The position numbers were made by a program, and so were the translations under genes. 64,000 bases of DNA from Bacillota bacterium (GTDB lineage Bacteria; Bacillota_A; Clostridia; Lachnospirales; Lachnospiraceae). The DNA lies in contig JAEZTQ010000066.1 of assembly GCA_023443625.1 (NCBI GenBank), forward strand, positions 1-64,000. The letters run 5' to 3'. Below the pieces are notes generated by a model. The model searched no databases, was not told where the DNA came from, and was given only the letters and a program-made list of their open reading frames with translations. Positions 28,700-36,238 of the stretch are shown piece by piece; the first letter of the stretch is position 1; each line of letters opens with the position of its first letter.

Positions 28700-29632
28700 T
28701 TAATCCCGAAGATTTCGTCCTGTTAATTGAAGAAAGATATCTTCCAGATTGTTCTTCTTCATATCAATCGAGTAATATTCATATTTCTGCTTTTCAATGG
28801 CTTCTAATATATATTTCAACTCATGAGCAGCTGTCTTTGCTATGATTTCTAACATTGAGTCCTTGACCTTGCAGGAGATCACGCCACCTAAAGCCTGAAT
28901 AGCTTTGATTAGCCCTTCTTCGGGAGCTTGGTTTAACAGAATATGAAACTTCTCTTCTGCATTATACTTGTTTAAGATCTCCTCCTTTGTGCCGCTTTCG
29001 ATTATATTCCCGTGATCTATAATAAGAATTTTATTACAAATGGACTCAATCTCCTCCATATAATGTGATGTATATATTACTGTCGTTCCTCTGGCATTTA
29101 GTTCCTTAATGGAACCTAGTATATGATTTCTCGATTGAGCATCAATACCTACGGTAGGCTCATCTAGAATAATAAGTTTTGGCTTATGTACAATTGCACA
29201 TCCAATATTAAGTCTTCTCTTCATACCGCCGGAGAATGTCTTAGGCAATTTCTTTGCGACGCTTGTAAGCCCTATAAACTCCAAGGTCTCATCCACCTGT
29301 TTCTTTAATTCTTGCCCCTTAATCCTATATAGACTTCCGAAATACTCAAGATTTTCTCTGGCTGTTAAATCCTCAAATATAACGATATCCTGTGGCACTA
29401 GTCCCATATAGCTTTGAAGTTCTTTCTTATGCTTATGAAAATCTTTTCCTAAGATTTCTAGCTTACCGCTGTTTTTACTAATAATGCCGCTTAAGATATT
29501 TATAGTAGTAGACTTACCGGCACCGTTTGGCCCTAATAACCCTAGAATATCTTTATCCTCAACCTCAAAATTGATATTGTTGACTGCTATGACATCACCG
29601 TATTTTTTCACAAGTCCCTGTACTTTAATCAT
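28700..29632 (-). CDS. ABC transporter ATP-binding protein (DrrA-like)
   Basis: A 310-residue ATPase. Walker A is LGPNGAGKST near residue 35, the signature is SGGMKRRLNIG near 135, and Walker B is LIILDEPTVGID near 155. An H-loop (YTSHYMEE) follows. The C-terminal extension of about 90 residues is that of drug and antibiotic exporter ATPases such as DrrA. It powers the two ABC-2 permeases encoded just downstream. A GGAGG site lies about 13 bases before the ATG, slightly long. About 110 bases of spacer separate it from the UbiU-like gene. Confidence 0.9.
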   Translation of the reverse strand: MIKVQGLVKKYGDVIAVNNINFEVEDKDILGLLGPNGAGKSTTINILSGIISKNSGKLEILGKDFHKHKKELQSYMGLVPQDIVIFEDLTARENLEYFGSLYRIKGQELKKQVDETLEFIGLTSVAKKLPKTFSGGMKRRLNIGCAIVHKPKLIILDEPTVGIDAQSRNHILGSIKELNARGTTVIYTSHYMEEIESICNKILIIDHGNIIESGTKEEILNKYNAEEKFHILLNQAPEEGLIKAIQALGGVISCKVKDSMLEIIAKTAAHELKYILEAIEKQKYEYYSIDMKKNNLEDIFLQLTGRNLRD

Positions 29633-29784
29633 TGAATCATTTAATCCTCCATTTATCTCAAATTATTATATCCGCAAAGATTTGAACACAGATTACTATA
29701 TAGAAATTTTTAATCCCCATGGTAAAAGCATCTGAATAGCTTCTTACTCAACCTAGCAGTATAACCTATTCCTAGTCTTTCGCA

Positions 29785-30744
29785 CTAAATATTATAAGCA
29801 TTGCTAAGATATTTACAGCGATCATAATTACAAAATACTTGTTCCCACAATGAAAAATCCATTTCTTCCTTAATAGTTTCTAATACTTCTCTATTATCTT
29901 TTCCTTCAAGAAATAAATCTATAGCTCTGGAATAGACTGCTGTAATTCCTGCCATAAATCCAGGATCCAAATCTCTACCTATTGTCTTAATAGAATCAAC
30001 CCCTGTCTCCATAATCTTATCCAATTGGCAAAGAGAACAATCTTCATTGACATCAAGAATATTAATCTCTTCTGACGTTTCCTTAATTCTGTATTTTGCA
30101 CGGCAGGGTATACCAGTTTGAAAATTGGGATTATTAAGATGGAGAAGACCGCAGGTTCCCTCTAAAAACGAACATCCAAAATGGCCGAATATTTCGATTT
30201 TAACCTTGGTACTTTGAGTGATATCCTTAATTTCTTCTATACTTAAGGGATGGGGGAGCACTACTTTATCAATCCCCATCTCCTCATAAAACTTTAATGT
30301 AGACTTATTAAGCGTAATCAAGAACGTACTTATTGTAATAGGAATATTAATTCCAGAGTTTTTTAAATATAATAAATTACCCAAATCTCCAACAATTACC
30401 CGATCTACTCCCGCATCTATCCCTCTTTTTACATAATCCAAATAATGCTTCCTTGTATCCTTTTCGCCGGTAAAATTGCAATTATTTGCCCATGGTACAT
30501 TGGCAACCAATTCCACCTTAATTCCATTGGCATGTGCAAATGCAACCGTCTCTACAAAATCATCATAGGATAAAACTGTTTTTCTTTTATCAAAGCATGA
30601 ATACTTTGTTCTGCCTGAAAAGGTAATATTATTACCATAATCATTATATTCAAAACCGCAATAGAACTCACCTGCACCTGCATCAGCCTGCATATGTGCA
30701 CCTTGTAGGGTATTTACAGGAGCTTTAATAATAACTTTTTTCAT
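29785..30744 (-). CDS. UbiU-like U32 family Fe-S protein
   Basis: A 319-residue protein of the U32 (peptidase/hydroxylase) family. The N-terminal half gives a TIM-type pattern (KAPVNTLQGAHM, VIVGDLGNLLYL, VVLPHPLSIEEI). Cysteines at 191 and 198 (x6 apart, in GCSFLEGTC), 214 and 236 follow the order C-x6-C...C...C of E. coli UbiU, whose cysteines hold a 4Fe-4S cluster. UbiU and UbiV together hydroxylate ubiquinone precursors without oxygen, with prephenate reported as hydroxyl donor. The ATG at 30744 has AAAGGAA upstream, better than the longer start. Other U32 proteins modify RNA, but the neighbouring UbiV-like gene favours a hydroxylase. Confidence 0.78.
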   Translation of the reverse strand: MKKVIIKAPVNTLQGAHMQADAGAGEFYCGFEYNDYGNNITFSGRTKYSCFDKRKTVLSYDDFVETVAFAHANGIKVELVANVPWANNCNFTGEKDTRKHYLDYVKRGIDAGVDRVIVGDLGNLLYLKNSGINIPITISTFLITLNKSTLKFYEEMGIDKVVLPHPLSIEEIKDITQSTKVKIEIFGHFGCSFLEGTCGLLHLNNPNFQTGIPCRAKYRIKETSEEINILDVNEDCSLCQLDKIMETGVDSIKTIGRDLDPGFMAGITAVYSRAIDLFLEGKDNREVLETIKEEMDFSLWEQVFCNYDRCKYLSNAYNI

Positions 30745-30799
30745 ATAATAACCATTCCTTTCTGTAACCTGCATGCTTTGGGCCACAAGCAATATTTGC

Positions 30800-30895
30800 G
30801 TGCGAAAAATTATTTTTCACACTAACAGTACATGCCTTCCCTTTGAGTTAGTTTGTGCCGTAGATTACGCAGGCACAAACTTCTAAGTGTGAAAA
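30800..30895 (-). repeat. Cluster of competing inverted repeats
   Basis: In the spacer between the UbiV-like stop and UbiU-like start, a 10-base arm (30814-30823) can pair with 30886-30895, enclosing a 9-bp hairpin at 30851-30880 (GTTTGTGCC and GGCACAAAC). Part of the same arm can instead pair with 30800-30810. The two foldings exclude each other. No T-run follows, so it is not a simple terminator. It could be a processing site or translational switch. Confidence 0.4.
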
Positions 30896-30985
30896 TTGCT
30901 TTTTATTTTTACACTATCTCCTTATATAATCAGTTAGTGGCTAAATCATCAATTATCCTCACTGAAACTTAGGCTAAGGTCTTAA

Positions 30986-31885
30986 TCAGGACACCCTACT
31001 TTCTCTTTCTTGTAATTTACTAATAAGCTCCTCTATTTCAGAAACTGTAAAATCATAATCATTAATGACATAACTATATATATCTACATTATTCTTTAGA
31101 ATGTCACATAAAGGGATTTCACTCTTTTTATATAGAACATTGCCTAGTAAGAAGAGGTTGGTAAAATCACGATTGTTTTTATTAATACAAGGTTGATACT
31201 CTATATCACTGGTTGTCTGAGCCATGGTAATCTCAATTTTGTTTTTACATGCTTGTGAACATTCACCCAGCTGCAATTTATCATAAATTGCATAGGCACA
31301 TTTTCGAGAAAATGCAACTACATAATTACCTATATGACAACTTATTTTCCAACCCCTATCTGTAATTTTTTTAAACCCTCTAAAAGAATTAATATGTAAA
31401 CTGGTCTCTATCCCTGTAACACCATATTTTGAATAATGCTCAATTTTGAACTCATCTGCCAAAGTATTAGCAAGTACATCCTCCGGATATTTCTCATCTT
31501 CTATATATTCCTCAATCCACGGCGTATCTTCTAATGACCGAGTTATACCCCGTCCTAAGAACACTTCCTTGGGGAGAATGTTATTCTTATGAGCTTCGTA
31601 GAGTAATCCTAAATCATTGACTACCAAAATATAATCTATGCTATTGTTATGTAATAATCTCAAAGTTAAAACAAATTCCTGAAGATGTTTGTCTGATAAT
31701 TTTGGTGTAATCAGTTTAAACCTATAACCCTTTTTAATAATATTTCTGCCAATCTTCAATGCTTCATCTCCCAAAGGGATATGATAGACACAGGCTTCAT
31801 CGCCGATGGAGATAATTCCAACACCAATTCCAAGATAGTTTTGTAGGTTTTTATAGTCTCTTACGTGTAATTCAGCAATATTCAT
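30986..31885 (-). CDS. UbiV-like U32 family Fe-S protein
   Basis: A 299-residue protein with low overall but clear pattern similarity to E. coli UbiV. A cysteine after a strand ending GDEAC (Cys32) matches UbiV's GEAVC (Cys39). Three more cysteines are at 196, 209 and 213, that is C-x12-C-x3-C, the same spacing as UbiV's Cys180, 193 and 197. In UbiV these four residues hold a 4Fe-4S cluster. With the UbiU-like partner it probably forms an oxygen-independent hydroxylase, acting here on an aromatic intermediate rather than a quinone. The ATG at 31885 has GGAGG 6 bases upstream. Confidence 0.75.
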   Translation of the reverse strand: MNIAELHVRDYKNLQNYLGIGVGIISIGDEACVYHIPLGDEALKIGRNIIKKGYRFKLITPKLSDKHLQEFVLTLRLLHNNSIDYILVVNDLGLLYEAHKNNILPKEVFLGRGITRSLEDTPWIEEYIEDEKYPEDVLANTLADEFKIEHYSKYGVTGIETSLHINSFRGFKKITDRGWKISCHIGNYVVAFSRKCAYAIYDKLQLGECSQACKNKIEITMAQTTSDIEYQPCINKNNRDFTNLFLLGNVLYKKSEIPLCDILKNNVDIYSYVINDYDFTVSEIEELISKLQERESRVS

Positions 31886-31963
31886 TGAGCACCTCCTGGT
31901 ATACATTATTTTTTTAAGACTGCTATTTTAAAAGATTTGTATCTTTTATTTCTATAAAATAAG

Positions 31964-32803
31964 TTAATTGTATACATCCAGCAATACCGTAGACATATAA
32001 GTCCTTACTAGCTCGATGTCCTCCAGCTCTATCTCAAGGATATCAATTTCTTCAGAATTACCAAATTCCTTCACCAACCCTAAGGGGCCAGCAACAAAAC
32101 TACTGCCACTAAAAAATCCATCCGTATATACAGCTCTTCCTATTCCGTTAACACCAATCACAAATATACCTGTTTCCATAGCTCTTGCTATTGCTATGTT
32201 TTTCCATTTCTCCATGAGTAACTTATTATACCTCTGATTATCATTAAGAACCGGTATTAGACTTGATGAAAAAATAAGTTCAGCACCTTGTGAGACCATT
32301 GTATGGATAATATTTGAATCAAACATATCAATTCCTGAGACCAATCCTACTCGTCCAAAATCCAGTTCAAAGGTTTGGCTAAATTTACCTCCAACAATAT
32401 ATTTAGACTCCTGCTCAAATAAGTGTACCCTCTCCTGTTGTCCTATAATATCTCCATCTCTTCCAATAACAAATCCTACGTTGGTATATCTTTTATCATC
32501 ATTATCCGAATATAATGAACCGGTAACACCTCCAATTATGTAACAGCAATGCTTTTTTGCAATTTCACATAGTCGCAGAATACCTTTGTTTTTAACAAAA
32601 TTTTCAGGAACACTGGTAAAGTTATATGAACTGCCTGTATAAAATTCTTCAGGTAATACAATAACATCAATATGGTTGCATTTTTCCATTAAAGAATTAA
32701 TATTGTTTTCAATATTATTCATATTGACAGTACGATTTCTGGTCCCAAAAGTAGAACTTTGAATCTCTTGTTGAATAATACCAATTTTTAGAACTCTAGA
32801 CAT
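31964..32803 (-). CDS. Nitrilase-fold protein B lacking Cys and Lys
   Basis: A 279-residue carbon-nitrogen hydrolase fold and the first gene of the operon. The triad Glu is kept in VLPEEFYTG. The Lys motif (usual RKIHLF) reads ERVHLF, with Arg for Lys. The nucleophile motif reads GLVSGIDMFDS, with Gly at the Cys position, and the downstream FPE is missing. The core strands and the C-terminal helices are otherwise intact, so the fold is kept without the chemistry. Nitrilase-like protein A of the same operon shows the same Cys to Gly change. A structural partner or a new non-covalent activity is possible. The ATG has AAGGGGA upstream. Confidence 0.82.
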   Translation of the reverse strand: MSRVLKIGIIQQEIQSSTFGTRNRTVNMNNIENNINSLMEKCNHIDVIVLPEEFYTGSSYNFTSVPENFVKNKGILRLCEIAKKHCCYIIGGVTGSLYSDNDDKRYTNVGFVIGRDGDIIGQQERVHLFEQESKYIVGGKFSQTFELDFGRVGLVSGIDMFDSNIIHTMVSQGAELIFSSSLIPVLNDNQRYNKLLMEKWKNIAIARAMETGIFVIGVNGIGRAVYTDGFFSGSSFVAGPLGLVKEFGNSEEIDILEIELEDIELVRTYMSTVLLDVYN

Positions 32804-32836
32804 GCTATTCTTCCCCTTAATAAATATAATTTCTTC

Positions 32837-32933
32837 TTAATAGTAATTTTTTCCCTCTTTTATAACTATATTACCATTATTTTCTATTTTGTCAACATTA
32901 TTTTTTACATAATAAGTAAATTAATAGTAATTT
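32837..32933 (-). promoter_or_regulatory. Direct repeat pair flanking the operon promoter
   Basis: TTAATAGTAATTT (as written on the plus strand) occurs exactly at 32837-32849 and at 32921-32933. The spacing is 84 bases, equal to eight helical turns, with the promoter between the copies. The upstream copy is also part of an inverted repeat (AATAGTA at 32923-32929 and TACTATT at 32939-32945). This arrangement suits a looping repressor or a cooperative activator. The region is AT-rich, which weakens the case. Confidence 0.45.
32868..32895 (-). promoter_or_regulatory. Promoter of the biosynthetic operon
   Basis: On the minus strand TTGACA (32890-32895) and TAATAT (32868-32873) are 16 bases apart, a near-consensus sigma-A promoter. 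It lies 65 bases upstream of the first gene and downstream of a terminator at 33017-33051, so the operon has its own start. An exact 13-bp direct repeat flanks it on both sides. Confidence 0.7.
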
Positions 32934-33016
32934 ATTACTACTATTTTTATAATTACATTGTATTTGATAGAAATTGTCTGTTTTAAGTTGTTCAATAGGA
33001 TGAAATTTTCTATGAA

Positions 33017-33145
33017 ATAAAAAAACTGGGAGTAGTTGCGATCTCCCAGTTAACTTGCTATTCAATGCTATATCAACATTAAAGGCACCAAGATTTTTTA
33101 CATCTCGATGCCTTTTCATTATAGAACCTCTGTCTTGGGGGTTCT
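33017..33145 (-). ncRNA. Three-hairpin structured element ending in a terminator
   Basis: Reading the minus strand: a hairpin with AGAACC/GGTTCT arms (33123-33145), then one with AAAGGCA/TGCCTTT arms (33081-33115) holding an inner AGAT/ATCT stem, then AACTGGGAG/CTCCCAGTT (33024-33051) followed by a T-run at 33017-33023. The last is a clear intrinsic terminator for the MFS transcript. The three together could be a structured 3' region, small RNA or attenuated leader. No known riboswitch class was matched. The rest of the spacer to the nitrilase-like gene holds the operon promoter. Confidence 0.55.
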
Positions 33146-33193
33146 TTCTCATATCTTCTGGACAAAATCCTTACCAGAACATCTTCTGCTTAT

Positions 33194-34414
33194 TTATTGC
33201 CTAATGCTGACCGCATCCTCTTCTACCCCCCTATTAATATAGGCATTATATATAATAAAGAATAGTGTCAGTATCACAGCAACAATAACCGTACTCATTC
33301 CACCTAGAATACCTATCTTTTCTGCTACACCTCCAACAATACCAGGCATTAGTGTAGCGCCAAGCCCTGAAAAGACCATCATAAAGCTAAGTCCGATGGG
33401 ATATTCCTTTAGGATTTTGCCAATGGAAGCAACCGTCGTTGGATAAAGTCCTGACATACAAAATCCTACACCTACAATACCTAAGATGACCGGAACAACC
33501 GATCTACTCAAGAGCAGAACAGTGAAGAATACAACATATCCCAATGCATTAATTAATAGCAACTTAGATTTCTTTACCTTTGAGGATAGATAAGCTGTTA
33601 ATAGCCGCCCAAATAAAATCACAAGCCATAATAAACTAGCCATTGTCTGGGCTAAATCATTGCTTAATATACCAGATTCAATAAAATAAGTTACTAACCA
33701 TCCATTTACTGCTTGTTCTGCGCATAAATAAAAAAACAAAATAGCACAAGCTGTTAAATAGTATTTATTTTTTAGAAAGTCCAAATTAGACATTTTACTC
33801 TTTTTCTCTTTAGCCATGGGTTTATTATTAGGTATGTTCATAAATCCATAAGTGAAAAGTTCAAAAAAGCATAACAATGCCCAAATATAAGCTATATATT
33901 TCCATCCATCAGCATTCCTACTAACGAAAGCCATGGCGATGAAGGGTGATAGAAAGGCACCAATGGCAAACACACTGTGTAAGATATTTAATGCAGCACC
34001 CTTTTCCTTTGCAATTTCATTGATTACCGTGTTATTAAAATTACTGACTGCACCACGGTTAACACCTGTAAGAAAAAATGCCATTACCAACAGAAAGGGA
34101 TTACTTGTTATAGTCATTAAAACAAATCCTAATACTCCAGCACTACAAAACAAAAGTATACTCCTTCTTCTCCCAAGGTAAATGGGGACTATTCCTCCTG
34201 TAAAGCTTGCTATTAAATTACCAACGGAGTTGGCCACCAGTAGTATCCCAGCAATAACATAATCTAATTCATAAGAGCTTTTTATGTAAGGAAGGATTGC
34301 ACCAAGAATTAATGCAATACCACCATTAACAAAAAAGCTATAGAAGCATCCTAAATAGATTGATTTATGTGACCGAGTCTGTCTTTTAATATTTGATACT
34401 GTCTGTGATTTCAA
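33194..34414 (-). CDS. MFS transporter
   Basis: A 406-residue protein with twelve predicted membrane helices, a long central cytoplasmic loop (PMAKEKKSKM, about 200-212) and the loop-2 motif GRRRS near residue 81. The pattern fits the FucP/YfkF-like major facilitator group, which moves sugars or drugs by ion coupling. AAAGGAGAA lies before the ATG and a promoter (TTGATT, TATAAT) is upstream. It is separated from the biosynthetic operon by a terminator, so co-regulation is uncertain, although it could export or import a related compound. Confidence 0.85.
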   Translation of the reverse strand: MKSQTVSNIKRQTRSHKSIYLGCFYSFFVNGGIALILGAILPYIKSSYELDYVIAGILLVANSVGNLIASFTGGIVPIYLGRRRSILLFCSAGVLGFVLMTITSNPFLLVMAFFLTGVNRGAVSNFNNTVINEIAKEKGAALNILHSVFAIGAFLSPFIAMAFVSRNADGWKYIAYIWALLCFFELFTYGFMNIPNNKPMAKEKKSKMSNLDFLKNKYYLTACAILFFYLCAEQAVNGWLVTYFIESGILSNDLAQTMASLLWLVILFGRLLTAYLSSKVKKSKLLLINALGYVVFFTVLLLSRSVVPVILGIVGVGFCMSGLYPTTVASIGKILKEYPIGLSFMMVFSGLGATLMPGIVGGVAEKIGILGGMSTVIVAVILTLFFIIYNAYINRGVEEDAVSIRQ

Positions 34415-34466
34415 AGTTATTCTCCTTTGTAAAGATTAGTCATGGATGATTGTAAACAACATTTAC

Positions 34467-34518
34467 ATTATACCTATAAAATCAAACAAATCAAGGATTA
34501 ATCATGGGAATCTTGATT
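34467..34518 (-). promoter_or_regulatory. MFS gene promoter with overlapping inverted repeat
   Basis: TTGATT (34489-34494) and TATAAT (34467-34472) on the minus strand are 16 bases apart. The -35 box is inside an imperfect inverted repeat, AATCAAGGATT and AATCTTGATT, spanning 34489-34518. A dimeric repressor or activator probably binds there. Confidence 0.5.
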
Positions 34519-34553
34519 TTGCTGAAGTTTCAAGGATATAGTTTTAAGATTTA

Positions 34554-34593
34554 GGGTAAAACAAAGCACGAAACTAATGATTAATTTCGTGCT
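34554..34593 (-). terminator. Terminator after the DUF1801 gene
   Basis: Arms AGCACGAAA and TTTCGTGCT (34565-34593) with inner TAAT/ATTA pairs form a nearly uninterrupted hairpin. On the minus strand a T-rich tail (TTTGTTTT) follows. It is about 90 bases past the stop at 34682. Confidence 0.7.
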
Positions 34594-34681
34594 CATCCAT
34601 TATAGGCACCATATATTTCTTGATTAAGGTATATTATAAATTAAAGGGATAAAAGTCAAGGATGAAATTAAACTTTGTACT

Positions 34682-35056
34682 TTAGTGGTGATTACCCGTA
34701 GCGTAACACCGTTTTGCAATCTCAGCTATTAGGCTTAGGGGGAGCGGCTTGTTATAGGGAAATTGTATTGCACCCTTACTTGTCTTGTACTCCGTGAGTT
34801 TCTCTGCAAAATGTGCTACAGCCTTATCACCCGGATACAACCCTATATGTTTTTTAAAGCCTGCAAAATGGATAATATTTTGCTTCCTCCAGTAAGTTGG
34901 CATCCTCCAAGAGATGCACTCTTCTGCCTCCGGTAAAGCCTTCCGTAAGGTATCTCTAACTTGATATAAATATCCACGTGTCTCCTCGGGTTGCCCTTCA
35001 ATATAAGCTTCAATCACCTTCGGTGTCTCATCACAGTTATGGTCTTGGCCCCCCAT
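34682..35056 (-). CDS. DUF1801 (YdhG-like) protein
   Basis: A 124-residue soluble protein with the DUF1801 pattern: EAYIEGQPEE near residue 13, LRKALPEAEECISWRMPTY near 33, HFAGFKKHIGLYP near 60 and FPYNKPLP near 99. The fold is shared with Bacillus YdhG, proposed as an iron chaperone, and with frataxin-like proteins. The biochemical role remains open. It follows the VOC-family gene by about 50 bases, in a row of three small stress-type proteins. Confidence 0.8.
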   Translation of the reverse strand: MGGQDHNCDETPKVIEAYIEGQPEETRGYLYQVRDTLRKALPEAEECISWRMPTYWRKQNIIHFAGFKKHIGLYPGDKAVAHFAEKLTEYKTSKGAIQFPYNKPLPLSLIAEIAKRCYATGNHH

Positions 35057-35103
35057 TGTCCCTTCCTCCTTTGGATTATACTAATGATTTATTTCTCTTC
35101 CTC

Positions 35104-35487
35104 TTACACCGTTATTTCAATCTGATTTCCTTCGATACCAACAACACAGCTTTCGTAGTACCCATCGCCTGTTGTTCTTGGTCCGCTGAGAACCTCATAA
35201 CCATCCTCATTTAATTTCTTCGTTAATTCATCCACCTTTTTCTTACTTCCCACACTAAAAGCAATATGAATATACCCAGTTCTCTCCCATGTTATTTCAT
35301 TATCTACTATATCTGGCTTATTCATAAGTTCAAGTCGACTTCCATTATCAAAGGACAAAAAATAGGATCTGAAGTTAGTTTTTATATTGTGGTAGCCATC
35401 ATTTACTTTTGCATCAAAGTATTTTATAAAGAAGTTTTTCGCTTTATCTAAATCCATCATATACATTGCAATATGTTCAATTTTCAT
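35104..35487 (-). CDS. VOC/glyoxalase-fold protein
   Basis: A 127-residue protein with paired beta-alpha-beta-beta-beta units. HIAMYMMDLDKAKNFF (about 5-20) and HIAFSVGSKKKVDEL (about 73-87) mark the two halves, and ELMNKPD and QIEITV provide metal-position residues (His5, Glu in LELM, His73, Glu in QIEI). Members include glyoxalases, dioxygenases and fosfomycin or bleomycin resistance proteins. The metal residues look intact. I chose the ATG at 35487, which has GGGGA 9 bases upstream, over the one at 35496. The substrate is unknown. Confidence 0.8.
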   Translation of the reverse strand: MKIEHIAMYMMDLDKAKNFFIKYFDAKVNDGYHNIKTNFRSYFLSFDNGSRLELMNKPDIVDNEITWERTGYIHIAFSVGSKKKVDELTKKLNEDGYEVLSGPRTTGDGYYESCVVGIEGNQIEITV

Positions 35488-35560
35488 AAACCACATTCCC
35501 CACTATTTATCTTTTTTACTCATTATGGCATAAACTTGTTTTTCTGTCAAAACATCCCTT

Positions 35561-36127
35561 TTAAACCCTTAGGAAACCACGAAAGCCCCTAGACGAATAA
35601 TAAGATTCAGCCCCATTATGGTACACAAAGACAGTGTCATAGCGACGATCACAAAAGATAGCTCCCCCCAGTTTTCGTATATGATCAGGTGTCTTCACCC
35701 AGCTAGATGTTTTCATATCGAAACTCCCTAGTTTCTGTAGCTCCCGGTATTGTTCTTCCGATAGAATCTCAATGCCCATAGCATGAGCCATATTGATGGC
35801 GCTATTTCCTGGTTTATGTTCTTTTCTTGACGCCAGTGCTTCGCCGTCATAACAAACACTTCTTCTGCCTTTAGGACTTTCTGACGAGCAATCCATAAAT
35901 AGGAATTCGCCTGTTTCTTCATCATATCCCACAACATCCGGCTCTCCCCCTGATTTCTCCATTTCATGAAGTGACCACAACTTTTTTGTATCTGTTTCCA
36001 GTTTTTTTTGTACTTGATCCCATTTTAGACCTTTATGGTAACTTATATTTTTATCAAAACGAGCCTTCAAAGTTTTCAAAAGCTCTTCACCTTGTTGGGA
36101 TGACAATTCTGCTTTTTCATTATTCAT
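35561..36127 (-). CDS. DUF4256 protein
   Basis: A 188-residue soluble protein. It has the features of DUF4256: WSLHEMEKSGGEPDVV near residue 51, FMDCSSESPKGRRSVCYD near 77, NMAHAMGIEILSE near 111, and GAIFCDRRYDTVFVYHNGA near 155. The length is normal for the family. The function is not known. The conserved Cys and Asp/Glu residues suggest an enzyme, but this is only a guess. AAGGAG lies before the ATG. Confidence 0.82.
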   Translation of the reverse strand: MNNEKAELSSQQGEELLKTLKARFDKNISYHKGLKWDQVQKKLETDTKKLWSLHEMEKSGGEPDVVGYDEETGEFLFMDCSSESPKGRRSVCYDGEALASRKEHKPGNSAINMAHAMGIEILSEEQYRELQKLGSFDMKTSSWVKTPDHIRKLGGAIFCDRRYDTVFVYHNGAESYYSSRGFRGFLRV

Positions 36128-36238
36128 AAAGTAATCTCCTTATGAGTTTTTCTAGCATATGCTATTTAAACTTTATTATTTCAATTTATGATCTGTTACA
36201 TAAACCTTCCTTCATGCTGCAACAAAGTAGTTAAGTAT

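Noticed and set aside
30800..30895. Rho-independent terminator between the UbiV-like and UbiU-like genes
   Set aside because: No T-run follows any of the stems on the minus strand.
32898..33152. 84-codon frame on the minus strand between the MFS gene and the operon
   Set aside because: It runs through the terminator and two other stems; the translation looks random and explains nothing.
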